Assembly (NCBI GenBank): GCA_030425385.1 | Contig: JAUIAH010000028.1 | Coordinates: 1-64,000 of the forward strand | DNA: 64,000 bases | Direction of reading: 5' to 3' | Source: Verrucomicrobiia bacterium | GTDB taxonomy: Bacteria > Verrucomicrobiota > Verrucomicrobiia > Verrucomicrobiales > DEV007 | Part shown: in pieces, positions 52,821 to 62,799 of the stretch | How the letters are laid out: each line of letters starts with the position of its first letter | How positions within the stretch are numbered: position 1 is the first letter of the stretch | Made by a program: the position numbers and the translations under genes | The notes under the pieces: model-generated | Database searches by the model: none | What the model was told of the DNA's origin: nothing | What the model saw: only the letters and a program-made list of their open reading frames with translations

Positions 52821-53023
52821 AGGACGCAAATCCCTTTCCACGGATTTGCGGCTAGAATACGCAGCGATGTAGGCAGCGGATTCCAACCGCCGTCCCAACT
52901 TTCGAAACAGGCTCTCACCTGTGATTGGCAGCCCTTGAAGAACGAACACCAACCCGCGAAGAAGCGCCGAGGCGATGCATTCATTCTTCTAACATCACCA
53001 TTACCTTCAACTACCATCATCAC

Positions 53024-53608
53024 ATGAGCTGCCTGCACAAGCATATCGTCCTCGTTCTCAACCGGAACTGGCAAGCCATCAACACGACCAGCCCAGCCAT
53101 GGCGTTCGCCCAGATGGCGACGGATGTGGCCACCGCCTTGGACATCCAGGGCACGGACTCGATGGTTCCCACTCCGTGGGAGGACTGGCAGGACTTGCCC
53201 GTGCGCAACACGGATGCCTTCATTGGAACGGTGCATGGCAGCGTGCGCGTGCCCACGGTGATCGTGCTGGCCAACTTCAACCGGGTGCCGCTCAAACGTC
53301 CCAAGTTCAGTGCTCGCGCCATCCGCGAACGCGATGGTGGTCGCTGCCAATACACGGGACGACCGTTGGCTCCCGAAGAGGGGAACATCGACCACGTCGT
53401 CCCGCGCTCGCGCGGTGGTGCCACCTCCTGGGACAACTGCGTGCTCGCCGCCAAGGACGTGAATTCGCGAAAAGCAGATCGCCTTCCCAAGGAAGCGGGC
53501 CTGCGGCTCCTCGCCGAACCTCGCGCCCCTCGGGAAGTGCCCATGACCTTTCTGCTCCGCAATTTCCACGGCATCTCCGACTGGGACCCCTTCCTGGTCA
53601 GGCGTTGA
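53024..53608 (+). CDS. HNH-family nuclease
   Basis: 194 residues from ATG 53024. The C-terminal part has the HNH fold: ERDGGRCQYTG (first zinc half-knuckle), NIDHVVPRSRGGATSWDNCV (catalytic His) and the conserved VNSRKADRLPKEAGL. The N-terminal third (LNRNWQAINTTSPAMAFAQM) is typical of a widespread bacterial HNH subgroup. It could be a housekeeping or defence nuclease. It closes the accessory region on the same strand. Confidence 0.88.
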   Translation: MSCLHKHIVLVLNRNWQAINTTSPAMAFAQMATDVATALDIQGTDSMVPTPWEDWQDLPVRNTDAFIGTVHGSVRVPTVIVLANFNRVPLKRPKFSARAIRERDGGRCQYTGRPLAPEEGNIDHVVPRSRGGATSWDNCVLAAKDVNSRKADRLPKEAGLRLLAEPRAPREVPMTFLLRNFHGISDWDPFLVRR

Positions 53609-53758
53609 CGCGGATCTCTCGGGCTGGCCCGCCCCCCCGGGCCAGCCCGATCGCGGTGCTCGATCATGGAAATCTGCCAATTCAGTAACTTTCCTAGAAA
53701 GTCCGGCCTTGTTCTTGCTTCCTCTGCCAATGGTTGCTGAGCTGGCAGCCTCGGAACC

Positions 53759-56700
53759 ATGAGAGATCCCAAGACAACCATCGGACTAAATCAGGGCTAC
53801 ACCCCAGAAGGCAAGGACACCCAAACGATCAAAGAATACGTCAATTTGAAGCTGGCCGCCCGCGGCTTCAGCATCGTTGGCGACGAAGCGGACTTTCCCT
53901 TCCTTGAGATGGGACGTTCGCTTCTGGCAAATTTCCAGGAGCGGATGCGTCTGTTGTCCGATCGTCTGGCGCCCGTGGATCAGCGGATCGATCAATTCCT
54001 CCGCGACTACCTGACAGGCATCCCGGACGACATCTTTGACAAGGACACGCCGCGAATTCCTAACAATGCTCTTATCCTAGAGAAGCACGGCATTGCGCGG
54101 ATGCTCAGTTTGCCTGCCAATGAGGATCGCTTCACGTCTGACATTGTCTCCTCTTTCCGCGTGGACCAGGGAGTCATTCACAATCCGGCAAAGGATCGAC
54201 GTACGACCAAAGGCGTCTTCCATGTGACGGAAGGTGGGTTGCCCATTCCAGCTGACAAGAAGGCCATTCCCAAAGTGACCTTTGCCCACCTGCTTAAAGC
54301 CGCTCTGAATCCGCCAGAATCGCTGCTCACCGTACCCTATACGGTCAATCAGGAAAAGCCTGCCCACGCGTTTCTAGGCCTCCTCCTCCGCCCTATCGTC
54401 ACTCCCGAGGTCCCTGGCATTCATCCACAACGCAGCATGGAAATGCGTTTCTTTGCCCCAGGCAACCTCGTCAGCAATCTCGACTTTGTGGAATCGATCT
54501 TTGGCAATGCAGGCGATCCCTTTCTTCCGGAGAATAATGCCGCCCTGGATTCGGAACAGTGGACCGGGCACACGGGGTGCGCCATCCTCGCGCCCCATCT
54601 CATCTATTTGCGCAAGAAAGATGTGGGCCTACCCCACATCAACGACGCCACGGATCGCCAGAAACGCGACGGCATGTGCTGGGAGAATGAGGACGAACTC
54701 TACAATGATGGCGGCGCTTTCAAGATCACCTGCCGCGACAAGACCGGCGTGATGGTGACCATCATTGCCGATAACTACTTTGGCTACTGCAAGAAGGAGG
54801 TGAAGACCCAGATCAGCTACGCCGCCAATTTGTTAGGCAACGCCGAAGAGGAACATGCGGGGGGCGCCATTGCGTTTCCTTGCTTTGATCATGGCGAATA
54901 CTTTGCCCTCAATCGTCGCGACTCCGCGCTCGACCATTCTTATGAAGATGCTCTTAGCATTCTCGGCGATTCGGCCGATGTGCGCCCCGAGGGATACGCC
55001 ATCGACAAGCGATTTCCCGAGATCTTCTATGTGAGTGAGAACACCGAGATCGATCTCCATCAGCAACGGGTCACGTGGACAGACAGCCAGGGCATTGAGC
55101 ATGAAATGCGCCTCCGCCCCAATGGGCACTATGTGTATCCGTCAGGTTACAAAGTCTCCATGAGGCAGCCCATGGAGGGAGCGCGTTGGCGCTTGGTGGG
55201 CACGCAGGCAGAAGGCACCTTCTGTCATAAGCCCTGCACGGTATCCGGTGGAGGGAAATCAGAGATCTCCAAATCGCTCGCCGATGCGATGAATTCCGGT
55301 CCTGTCATCATCCCTAATTTCCACTCGGTGATGGAGAAAGTGAAAGAGGTCTTGGAACGCAATTACTGGGATCGTTATCCCAATCCGCGCAAGAATGCCG
55401 AGGAGAGCCGCTCCATTCTCGATACCAAACGCTCTCTTGGCTCCGTGCTACGCCTTCTGACGCCGCACGAAGAGTGCACGGATGAGCACAATCAATACAT
55501 CAGATCGTTGCCAAAGGAGGTCATTGAAATGGCGCTGATCATCAAGCGTTTCTACAAAGACGACTGGGGTGATTGGGATCAATGGCATCACCGCTTCAGC
55601 GTTGATGTCATTGATGGTTCACCGGGTTATGAACTCAAGTATCAGAATCAACTCCTGCTGAATCGTTATCTCCGCGTGGGTTATGATCCTCAAGGCGGTG
55701 CCTGGCGCACCTTTCGTCTGCGCAAAGACTTTCTCCCTGCGCAAAAGCTGCAACGAGAAGATGATATTTCGGCGAGCATGGTGCTTCCCGTCAGCGGTGA
55801 TGATGGGCTCCACCCCGAGCTGCCGGCGGGCACTTACAAATTCATCGCCAACTGCGAATGCCGTTTCTTCCAGCGTCCCGACGACGCCATCCATCGCGGC
55901 TATGATAAAGTGACCGAACAAGACTTTTCCAAGCCAGGAAATTTCTTCTCCAACTACGAACCCATCACTCGGGAGCAGGCCCGCAAGATGGTGGCGGATA
56001 CCATCCGCTTTGGACATTTCACCAAGCCAGTCAAACGACGTATTCGCGCCTTTGTGAAAGCGGATTCGCCCGAGTATGTGGCCTCGCCAGACCAGCCGCG
56101 TTTGGTCGAAGGCAAGCCGTCCAAGAACCCACGCTATTTGCAAGACCGCCTCGATCTTCACGATGAGGAGGGCGAATACTTGGCAGATGTCGGCATGCGC
56201 CTTTATCGACGCTTGCCCGCGGGCAAGCCAGCACTCACGCCCGTGAATGCGGTCCTCCCCGGCAGACGCAACAATCCCCCCAATGTCGACCAGGGCATCC
56301 GCGCGCTCGCCGTCTTTAATCCTATCCATTACCAAGAGCTGCCTGAGCTCTTTATGGACTTCATTGCCAGCCTGACCGGCAAGTCGCCCTCGACGACCGG
56401 AGCGGGATCAGAGGGCGCCCTCACTAAAGGCCCCTTCAATGCGCTCTTGCCCATTGTGGACCTGAATAACGCCCTCTTGGCTTTCATTCTCACCAAACAA
56501 GCTTGTTATGTCAGCGCCGCTGCCTATATCGGCCCCAAATACCGGGTGGACCATGATATCAGCCTCCTGGTGCCAGAAGTATGGTCGCGTATGCACATCC
56601 GCGAACGCGATCCGCAGCATTTGATCGAGCACGGCATGCTCGAACTCTGTGAGGACTTCGAGCATCAAGGCAAGACCGTGCTTGCGAGCCGCTTGGGCTA

Positions 56701-57241
56701 CCGCATCACGGAGAAATTTGTCGATCGTTTCTTCGGACGTCTCTTTAGCGATCCTTTATCAGTCTTTCCTGAAGAAATGCTCCGGCCCGAGAAGCAAGAT
56801 GCAGACGCTTTCGCTGATGGCGTGGCCAATATCGTTGAAGCGCAACAGCGGGTGGCCAAGCTCTATTTCGATGACCAAGCCGTCCGCGATGCCTGCCCGC
56901 CTCTCAAAGCCCTGCTCACTATCATGGCCCATGGCGATTGCGATGGCATGACGGCGACTAGTCCTGAATTGCGTGCGCTCTTTGACTATGACGCCGTCAT
57001 TGAGAGTGATTGGTATCGCCACCGTCTCGCCGCCAAAGTACAAGTCGACGCTCAACTCTGGCGACGCCATATCGAGAACTTGCAGAATTTCTCACGACAA
57101 GGCGTCTACCAGAAAGAGATCGAACGCCTCGGCATTCAATCCCGATTGGAAAGCGCTCGGCTTCACCTAGCAAAGGTTGAAAGCACTGAGTATCTCGAAT
57201 CGCTGCGAGGAACGATTGGAGCCGACCCGTCCGTTGTATAA
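53759..57241 (+). CDS. Giant cytoplasmic enzyme, possibly PPi-type PEP carboxykinase
   Basis: 1160 residues with no signal or membrane segment. Stretches such as ITCRDKTGVMVTIIADNYFGYCKKEVKTQ, EEEHAGGAIAFPCFDHGEYF, HKPCTVSGGGKSEISKSL and SGYKVSMRQPMEGARWRLVGT look like a well-conserved enzyme. The length and glycine/serine-rich phosphate-loop-like GGGKSE fit the roughly 1100-residue PPi-dependent phosphoenolpyruvate carboxykinases known from Propionibacterium and Entamoeba. I am recalling that family rather than comparing sequences, so treat it as a lead. Confidence 0.8.
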   Translation: MRDPKTTIGLNQGYTPEGKDTQTIKEYVNLKLAARGFSIVGDEADFPFLEMGRSLLANFQERMRLLSDRLAPVDQRIDQFLRDYLTGIPDDIFDKDTPRIPNNALILEKHGIARMLSLPANEDRFTSDIVSSFRVDQGVIHNPAKDRRTTKGVFHVTEGGLPIPADKKAIPKVTFAHLLKAALNPPESLLTVPYTVNQEKPAHAFLGLLLRPIVTPEVPGIHPQRSMEMRFFAPGNLVSNLDFVESIFGNAGDPFLPENNAALDSEQWTGHTGCAILAPHLIYLRKKDVGLPHINDATDRQKRDGMCWENEDELYNDGGAFKITCRDKTGVMVTIIADNYFGYCKKEVKTQISYAANLLGNAEEEHAGGAIAFPCFDHGEYFALNRRDSALDHSYEDALSILGDSADVRPEGYAIDKRFPEIFYVSENTEIDLHQQRVTWTDSQGIEHEMRLRPNGHYVYPSGYKVSMRQPMEGARWRLVGTQAEGTFCHKPCTVSGGGKSEISKSLADAMNSGPVIIPNFHSVMEKVKEVLERNYWDRYPNPRKNAEESRSILDTKRSLGSVLRLLTPHEECTDEHNQYIRSLPKEVIEMALIIKRFYKDDWGDWDQWHHRFSVDVIDGSPGYELKYQNQLLLNRYLRVGYDPQGGAWRTFRLRKDFLPAQKLQREDDISASMVLPVSGDDGLHPELPAGTYKFIANCECRFFQRPDDAIHRGYDKVTEQDFSKPGNFFSNYEPITREQARKMVADTIRFGHFTKPVKRRIRAFVKADSPEYVASPDQPRLVEGKPSKNPRYLQDRLDLHDEEGEYLADVGMRLYRRLPAGKPALTPVNAVLPGRRNNPPNVDQGIRALAVFNPIHYQELPELFMDFIASLTGKSPSTTGAGSEGALTKGPFNALLPIVDLNNALLAFILTKQACYVSAAAYIGPKYRVDHDISLLVPEVWSRMHIRERDPQHLIEHGMLELCEDFEHQGKTVLASRLGYRITEKFVDRFFGRLFSDPLSVFPEEMLRPEKQDADAFADGVANIVEAQQRVAKLYFDDQAVRDACPPLKALLTIMAHGDCDGMTATSPELRALFDYDAVIESDWYRHRLAAKVQVDAQLWRRHIENLQNFSRQGVYQKEIERLGIQSRLESARLHLAKVESTEYLESLRGTIGADPSVV

Positions 57242-57607
57242 ATAGAGCGCCCCTCACTCGACTCCATCCAGTCGTCTATGGTCAGTGCTCGATGGCGCGA
57301 AATGCGCCTGAAGGGCAATGGTCTCGCGCCACCCACGACTGCGGCCCGCACATCGTTGTCATCTACCGAGTCTGCATCCATGTGAGGACCTCCTGTGGAA
57401 TTATCGGGCTGCGGCAATCCATGCTCTTCGGTTTGATTGTGGCACCAACAGTAGGCTATCCACAAGACTCAACTGTTCCACTGTGTCTCTCACCGTTTCT
57501 CACCATCCATTTGGAACTGGAAGGAATATAAGACGCAGCGGTGCCATCGCACCGTGAGGGACTGTTTCCAACTTGAGGGTATCATGAGTGCAATCTAGCT
57601 TGAATGC
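57242..57607. other. Intergenic, no gene seen
   Basis: 366 bases with short conflicting frames only. It probably holds the promoter of the PQQ-propeller gene, but I could not fix one. Confidence 0.5.
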
Positions 57608-60600
57608 ATGAATAGGTTTTTGATTATCGTTGCGCTGATAGCTCCTTCGGTTGGAATCTGCGCGCCAGGAGACTTGCTCTGGGAAAAGCAACTTGCCCAA
57701 GAAAGCATCATCACTAGCCCGGCCATCGATGACGATGGCAATCTGTATATCTGCTCGATCGACTACCTCCACGCGGTTGATAGCAATGGCAATGATCTTT
57801 GGAAATATCACGCGGATGGAATCTTACGCGGGCCTGCCCTGCATGCTGCTGGCAATTCTCTCTTTGTCGCGAGTCAGGAAGGAATGATCCACGCTGTGGA
57901 GCAAGATAGCGGCAAGCGCTTATGGACATTTGAAGGGGGGAAGCCTTTCCGGAGCAATCTGACAATCGGCTCAAATAGCACTTTATTCGCAAGCGATTCA
58001 GGAGGGACTGTCTTTGCGCTTCGTACCAGCGATGGATCTATCGTTTGGGAAACCGTCACTCAAAGCTTTGGAGCCACCATCGTCGTTGATCGTGATGGTC
58101 GGCTGTATGCAGGTGGCGACATTGTTCTCACAGCCCTTGATGCTGCAAATGGGGAAGCAATCTGGGAGCTTCCTTTTTCATTTACGGAGTCCATTTTTAC
58201 CGATATCGCCATTGGGAATCGTGCTCTCTATTTTGGCGGGCCTCGATCCCTCTTTAGTGTAGATAAAGATTCAGGGAAGCCAAACTGGACACTCGGAGAT
58301 TTCTTCTCTGATTGGTCGTCACCTACAATTGGCCCTGGAGGAACGCTGTATATTGCCGGGCAGCGACATCTTCACGCTCTCGATGGAGATACTGGGACAT
58401 CCATTTGGAAGACTCCTATTCATGGGTTGACGTTCTCGGCGTGTCCTGCTGTGACTACTGGAGGTATTATCTATATAGGATCGAGAAATGGGATCAAGGC
58501 TATTGAGGCTGAAGGTGGCGCTGAGGTTTGGAGTCACGCACTCGATGATGATCTTGAGGCAGGCGTCGCCGTCGGCGCAAACGGAACCGTATATATCGGT
58601 TCCGAGTCAGGGAAGCTTTATGCTTTTGAAGGTGACAATCCTCTAGCCGAGGGAGGGTGGCCCAAGCAGAACCGGGATTTGACGAATTCGAATTCGGCAC
58701 TTGCTGACGGCAGTCCCTTACAAATCCACGATCAATCGCGCGATCAGACGGTGATTCACGGTGATTCGGTTCATTTCTTTGTTTCTGCGTCAGGTGGAGA
58801 ATCTCTTGACTTTCAATGGTATCACAATGGGAATCTGTTGGACGGCGAAACGGCTCCAGACCTGCGCATTCCTATCTTCGAGGAACGCCACATAGGCAGT
58901 TATGAGGTCGAGATGCGATCTGGGAATACCATCCTGCGAGGAGATCCTTTTGAAGCTAAATTGGCGTTTCGAGTAACTACCCGAGTCGTGGGCCGAGGAT
59001 CAATCGATATCTCCGATGCGATTGTTCCTGCGGGGAATAGTCTTGAGCTGACGGCCACTGCAGCTGAGGGCTATGTGTTTGAGGGTTGGACAACGTCGAC
59101 CAGAGGCGGTAGCTTCATCTCAGATACACCCATCTTGCACCTTGTTCCGACTTCCACCATGGAGGTGATTCCTGTTTTCACGCTTCCGGTTGGAGAAGAA
59201 CGTTGGAGGCTTCGAGTCGGCGACGCTATTAATGGCTTCCCCGCAGCTTCTGTTCAAGGAGACCGCGTCTTTATTGCTTCTGGCAATGATATAGTGGCGG
59301 TTGATGCAACGACTGGAATCATCGCATGGCGGCATCAATTTGATCTCGCTGTTGTAGCGGTTTCAGTCGGCGCAGACGAAAAGGTGTATGCTCAATTGGC
59401 CGATGGAAGATTGGCGACTTTAGATCCAAATGGGAAGGTTCTTTGGAAGACGAGCCATGAATTGACGTCAATTCCTGCCATAGGTGGCAATGGAAACGTC
59501 TATGGCGGTATCAAGGACGAGTTCGTGTCACTTTCCAGTATGGAGGGCCTGGAGAATTGGAGAATCAAGTTCGAATCGCAGGTGCTTTCGCAGCCAGTTT
59601 TACGTGAGGATGGGAAGCTGATTGTCAGTACGGATTCGAATCGAATCTATGTCCTCTCAGCGTCTTCAGGGGAGATTCTGAACAGATTACTCGGAGGAGC
59701 CGTTCCTTTTGAGACCCCATCTTTAGCCATTGACGGGGATCAGGCTGTTTTTCAGTTCTCACCATTGAATGCTTCCATGACGAAGTATGCGCCTGACCTG
59801 ACAAAGATTCTTTGGTATGACAATCTCCATTTTTCTAGGCTCTATACGGTTAATCCGATCGGTGAATTGAGTGGCATTGGTTTCCCGAACGACTCCACGT
59901 TGCTTAGCTACGATACCGACCTCCCTGACAATCGATCACCAGGGATCGGCTGGGGAACGGTCAGCTTCACCTCTTCATATGGCTATGGGTTGATTGATCG
60001 ACAATTAGTAACCTATTCGATTGAAACTGGGAACGAAGTCGCTCGTCGACGACTCACTGGGGAAGTTAGGGATTTTTATGGTTCTCCCGTCGTTGCTGGC
60101 GACGGCACGGTAGTTTGTGCGAGCACGGACGGCTGGCTCTACGCCGTCTCTGGGGAGGAAGCTCTCGCGGTGAATGGGTGGCCAAGGGTCCGAGGCGCAG
60201 GCAATCGTGGGTCTAATGAAGTCGTTAAGGGTCCTCCGAGCGTTGTTCCTATTCGTCAAACCCTATCCCTTGAATCTGAAGGACCGACTACGATCACTGT
60301 GATTGTCCGAGGGCAGCGGCCGATAGACTATCGTTGGTTCCGAGATGGCGTGGAGCTGGAAGCCACTGTGAGTTCACTACAGGTGGAACAACCTGGAAGT
60401 TTCACGGTTGAGATTCAGAACGCTCTCGGCGTGGCTCGAAGCGAGCGAGTGGTAGTGACCCCCGAGATCAAACTAGACCTGACGATCGAAGGGGATGGCC
60501 AGGTGAGCCGATTCCCTTTCATCCATGAGGAGACGGGAGCGCCCGCTCTAACGCTTCATGCCTTCCCTGAAGATTCCTTTCTTGGTTGGGAAGGAACAGT

Positions 60601-61990
60601 TAAGAGCAGTCAACCCATAGTCACTCTGTCAGGGCCAGGGCCTCACGCCGTGAGAGCAACGTTTTCTTTCTTGCCTGGCCATCTCAAGTGGGCTTTTGAG
60701 ACAGAGGCGCCCATCACTGCATCGCCTGCCTTGGGTGGGGATGGACGTTTGTATGTCGGTTCTCACGATGGCAAGCTTTACGCGCTGGACGAGGCATCGG
60801 GAGAGTTGCAGTGGCAGTTCCAGTCCATGGAATCTATCACAAATTCTCCAATTGTGTATGATGGCCTTGTCTTGTTCAGTGTTCCTTCAGGATGGCTTTA
60901 TGCACTTAAGGCCGAGGATGGAAGTGTCGTTTGGTCAATGGCTCCTGCTGATGGTGCATTTCAGGGTCCGGTTGAGTTTGATGTCTCATCACCTGTCACC
61001 GAGCTGACGGTAAGCGAAGAGGGGGTGTTATTTGTATCAACAGCACGGGGCATTCTAGCCCGCAGCGCTGGTAGTGGGGAAATCCTCTGGGAGGTCGCTA
61101 CGGACACAATTTCGGCTGGATGCGCACTAACAACTGAGGGGCTATTGCTTGTGCCACAAGAATCTGGGGAATTGATTGCCATCGATACGGACGAGCAAGT
61201 GGTTGCGTGGCGCAACGAGGCGATCGCTGGACCGGCGAGTGCACCAACAGTAGGGAACAATGATTGGATACTTCTTGGAAGGGGAGAGAATGGAAGCATT
61301 GGACTTTTGAGCGACGGTAGTCCCGTTTGGGAATCCTTTAGTGGATCTAATGGAAGAAATGGTTCCACTTTCGCGATAGATCCCCGGGGGAGAGTCTATC
61401 GAGGATTGTGGTCGCGATTGAGTAGCCTAAAGGGTTGGAGTGGTGTAGGGAGCGGAGGCAGTTTCAATGTAGGGGGAACTGTTCGTTCAACGCCTGCAGT
61501 CGCCGCTGACGGGATCGTTTATTTCGGCTGTGATGATTGGTGGCTTTACGCATTTGACTCGATTCGAAAGGAGGTGGCTTGGCGCTTTCCTACTGGAGGC
61601 GTGATCGTCTCATCCCCGAACGTTGGGCGTGATGGAACCGTGTATGTGGGATCAATGGACGGGATGCTTTACGCCGTACGTGGCAAGGCTGGCCTCGCAG
61701 AAAGTTCTTGGCCGCGCTACCGTGGAAACCCTGGAAATACGGGAATGCCGTATCGTCAGCAACGGGGAAAGCTTCCTAACATGAACATTATATTCACAGC
61801 ACCACAGACGTATGGTTTACAATCGGATGCCACTCTCCCCGTTCCATGCGTCTTGCAACGATGCCGGATTCAACTACACAATTTCTACTTCGAAGACGTC
61901 GAAGAGTCGCTTTCAATGGAAAGGCTTTCGAGAATCCGCATTCGGCCTTCGTGGCCTTTCGAACTTTATAGATTGGTGACCAAGCCATAG
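57608..61990 (+). CDS. Secreted PQQ-like beta-propeller protein
   Basis: 1460 residues with a signal peptide (MNRFLIIVALIAPSVGICA). Three propeller blocks of repeats such as LYICSIDYLHAVDSNGNDLWKY and GTVYIGSESGKLYAFEGDNPL (about residues 20-370, 520-870, 1020-1380) are separated by Ig-like segments. The last about 80 residues after GNPGNTGMPYRQQRGK do not resemble a propeller and may arise from a lost stop codon. The gene is AT-richer than its neighbours and its TTA codons are used freely, unlike the rest of the window, suggesting horizontal transfer. Confidence 0.83.
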   Translation: MNRFLIIVALIAPSVGICAPGDLLWEKQLAQESIITSPAIDDDGNLYICSIDYLHAVDSNGNDLWKYHADGILRGPALHAAGNSLFVASQEGMIHAVEQDSGKRLWTFEGGKPFRSNLTIGSNSTLFASDSGGTVFALRTSDGSIVWETVTQSFGATIVVDRDGRLYAGGDIVLTALDAANGEAIWELPFSFTESIFTDIAIGNRALYFGGPRSLFSVDKDSGKPNWTLGDFFSDWSSPTIGPGGTLYIAGQRHLHALDGDTGTSIWKTPIHGLTFSACPAVTTGGIIYIGSRNGIKAIEAEGGAEVWSHALDDDLEAGVAVGANGTVYIGSESGKLYAFEGDNPLAEGGWPKQNRDLTNSNSALADGSPLQIHDQSRDQTVIHGDSVHFFVSASGGESLDFQWYHNGNLLDGETAPDLRIPIFEERHIGSYEVEMRSGNTILRGDPFEAKLAFRVTTRVVGRGSIDISDAIVPAGNSLELTATAAEGYVFEGWTTSTRGGSFISDTPILHLVPTSTMEVIPVFTLPVGEERWRLRVGDAINGFPAASVQGDRVFIASGNDIVAVDATTGIIAWRHQFDLAVVAVSVGADEKVYAQLADGRLATLDPNGKVLWKTSHELTSIPAIGGNGNVYGGIKDEFVSLSSMEGLENWRIKFESQVLSQPVLREDGKLIVSTDSNRIYVLSASSGEILNRLLGGAVPFETPSLAIDGDQAVFQFSPLNASMTKYAPDLTKILWYDNLHFSRLYTVNPIGELSGIGFPNDSTLLSYDTDLPDNRSPGIGWGTVSFTSSYGYGLIDRQLVTYSIETGNEVARRRLTGEVRDFYGSPVVAGDGTVVCASTDGWLYAVSGEEALAVNGWPRVRGAGNRGSNEVVKGPPSVVPIRQTLSLESEGPTTITVIVRGQRPIDYRWFRDGVELEATVSSLQVEQPGSFTVEIQNALGVARSERVVVTPEIKLDLTIEGDGQVSRFPFIHEETGAPALTLHAFPEDSFLGWEGTVKSSQPIVTLSGPGPHAVRATFSFLPGHLKWAFETEAPITASPALGGDGRLYVGSHDGKLYALDEASGELQWQFQSMESITNSPIVYDGLVLFSVPSGWLYALKAEDGSVVWSMAPADGAFQGPVEFDVSSPVTELTVSEEGVLFVSTARGILARSAGSGEILWEVATDTISAGCALTTEGLLLVPQESGELIAIDTDEQVVAWRNEAIAGPASAPTVGNNDWILLGRGENGSIGLLSDGSPVWESFSGSNGRNGSTFAIDPRGRVYRGLWSRLSSLKGWSGVGSGGSFNVGGTVRSTPAVAADGIVYFGCDDWWLYAFDSIRKEVAWRFPTGGVIVSSPNVGRDGTVYVGSMDGMLYAVRGKAGLAESSWPRYRGNPGNTGMPYRQQRGKLPNMNIIFTAPQTYGLQSDATLPVPCVLQRCRIQLHNFYFEDVEESLSMERLSRIRIRPSWPFELYRLVTKP

Positions 61991-62032
61991 GGGCCTTGGC
62001 GGACGGCCATCTCTGCCATTATTCTTAGTATT

Positions 62033-62791
62033 TCAGATCTGCAGAAGGGCTTCGATGACGACGGCAGCGGCGGTGAAGCCGAGGGTGCCGGTGACGGCGG
62101 CGGCGGTGCCGAAACCACTGGCGCAGTCGAGTTGGAGACTGGATCCGGGCTCTGGTCGGTCGCAGATGCGACCGTCGCTCCAGGGGAAGACGGGGTTCTC
62201 CGTCGTGAAGACCGCCGGAACGCCGAAGGGTTCACGGAGATCTCGGGAAAAGCCGTGCTCTTGGCGGAGCTTCTTGCGAAGACGCTTGAGCAAGGGGTCG
62301 TTGGTGGCTTTGCCGAGATCAGCAGTCGCCACTTTGCTAGGATCACGTTTCCCGCCGCCGCCTCCCGAGACCACAAGAGGGATGCCTTGCTGGCGGCAGG
62401 CGCACACGAGCTGACATTTGTCCCGAATGCTGTCGATGGCGTCAACGCAATGATCGATGCCTGGCTCTAACAATGCGGTGGCGTTGGCGGCGGTAAGATA
62501 GGTTTTGTGAACATGGATGGTGGCTTCTGGGTGGATGAGAGCGGTGCGATCGGCGAGGGCTTGGGCTTTCGATTGGCCGATGGTCCCGTCATGCGCATGA
62601 ATTTGCCTGTTGACGTTGGTGACGCAGATGTCATCGAGATCGATAAGCGTTAGGGTGCCAACACCCGATCGCGCGAGGGCTTCCACGGCCCAGGACCCGA
62701 CGCCGCCCAGACCGATGACGGCCACGTGTGCCGACTGGAGGCGTTCGAGAGCGCCTTTCCCGTAGAGACGTTCAATGCCCCCAAAGCGCAT
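62033..62791 (-). CDS. tcdA: tRNA threonylcarbamoyladenosine dehydratase
   Basis: 252 residues. An E1-like ATPase that cyclises t6A at tRNA position 37 to ct6A. Motifs are GLGGVGSWAVEALARSGVG, IDLDDICVTNVNRQI, CVDAIDSIRDKCQLV and the C-terminal CASGFGTAAAVTG. It is distinct from the E1-like gene at 49.7 kb, being longer and with the TcdA C-terminus. It is 8 bases from the next gene on the same strand. Confidence 0.94.
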   Translation of the reverse strand: MRFGGIERLYGKGALERLQSAHVAVIGLGGVGSWAVEALARSGVGTLTLIDLDDICVTNVNRQIHAHDGTIGQSKAQALADRTALIHPEATIHVHKTYLTAANATALLEPGIDHCVDAIDSIRDKCQLVCACRQQGIPLVVSGGGGGKRDPSKVATADLGKATNDPLLKRLRKKLRQEHGFSRDLREPFGVPAVFTTENPVFPWSDGRICDRPEPGSSLQLDCASGFGTAAAVTGTLGFTAAAVVIEALLQI

Positions 62792-62799
62792 GGGCGAGA

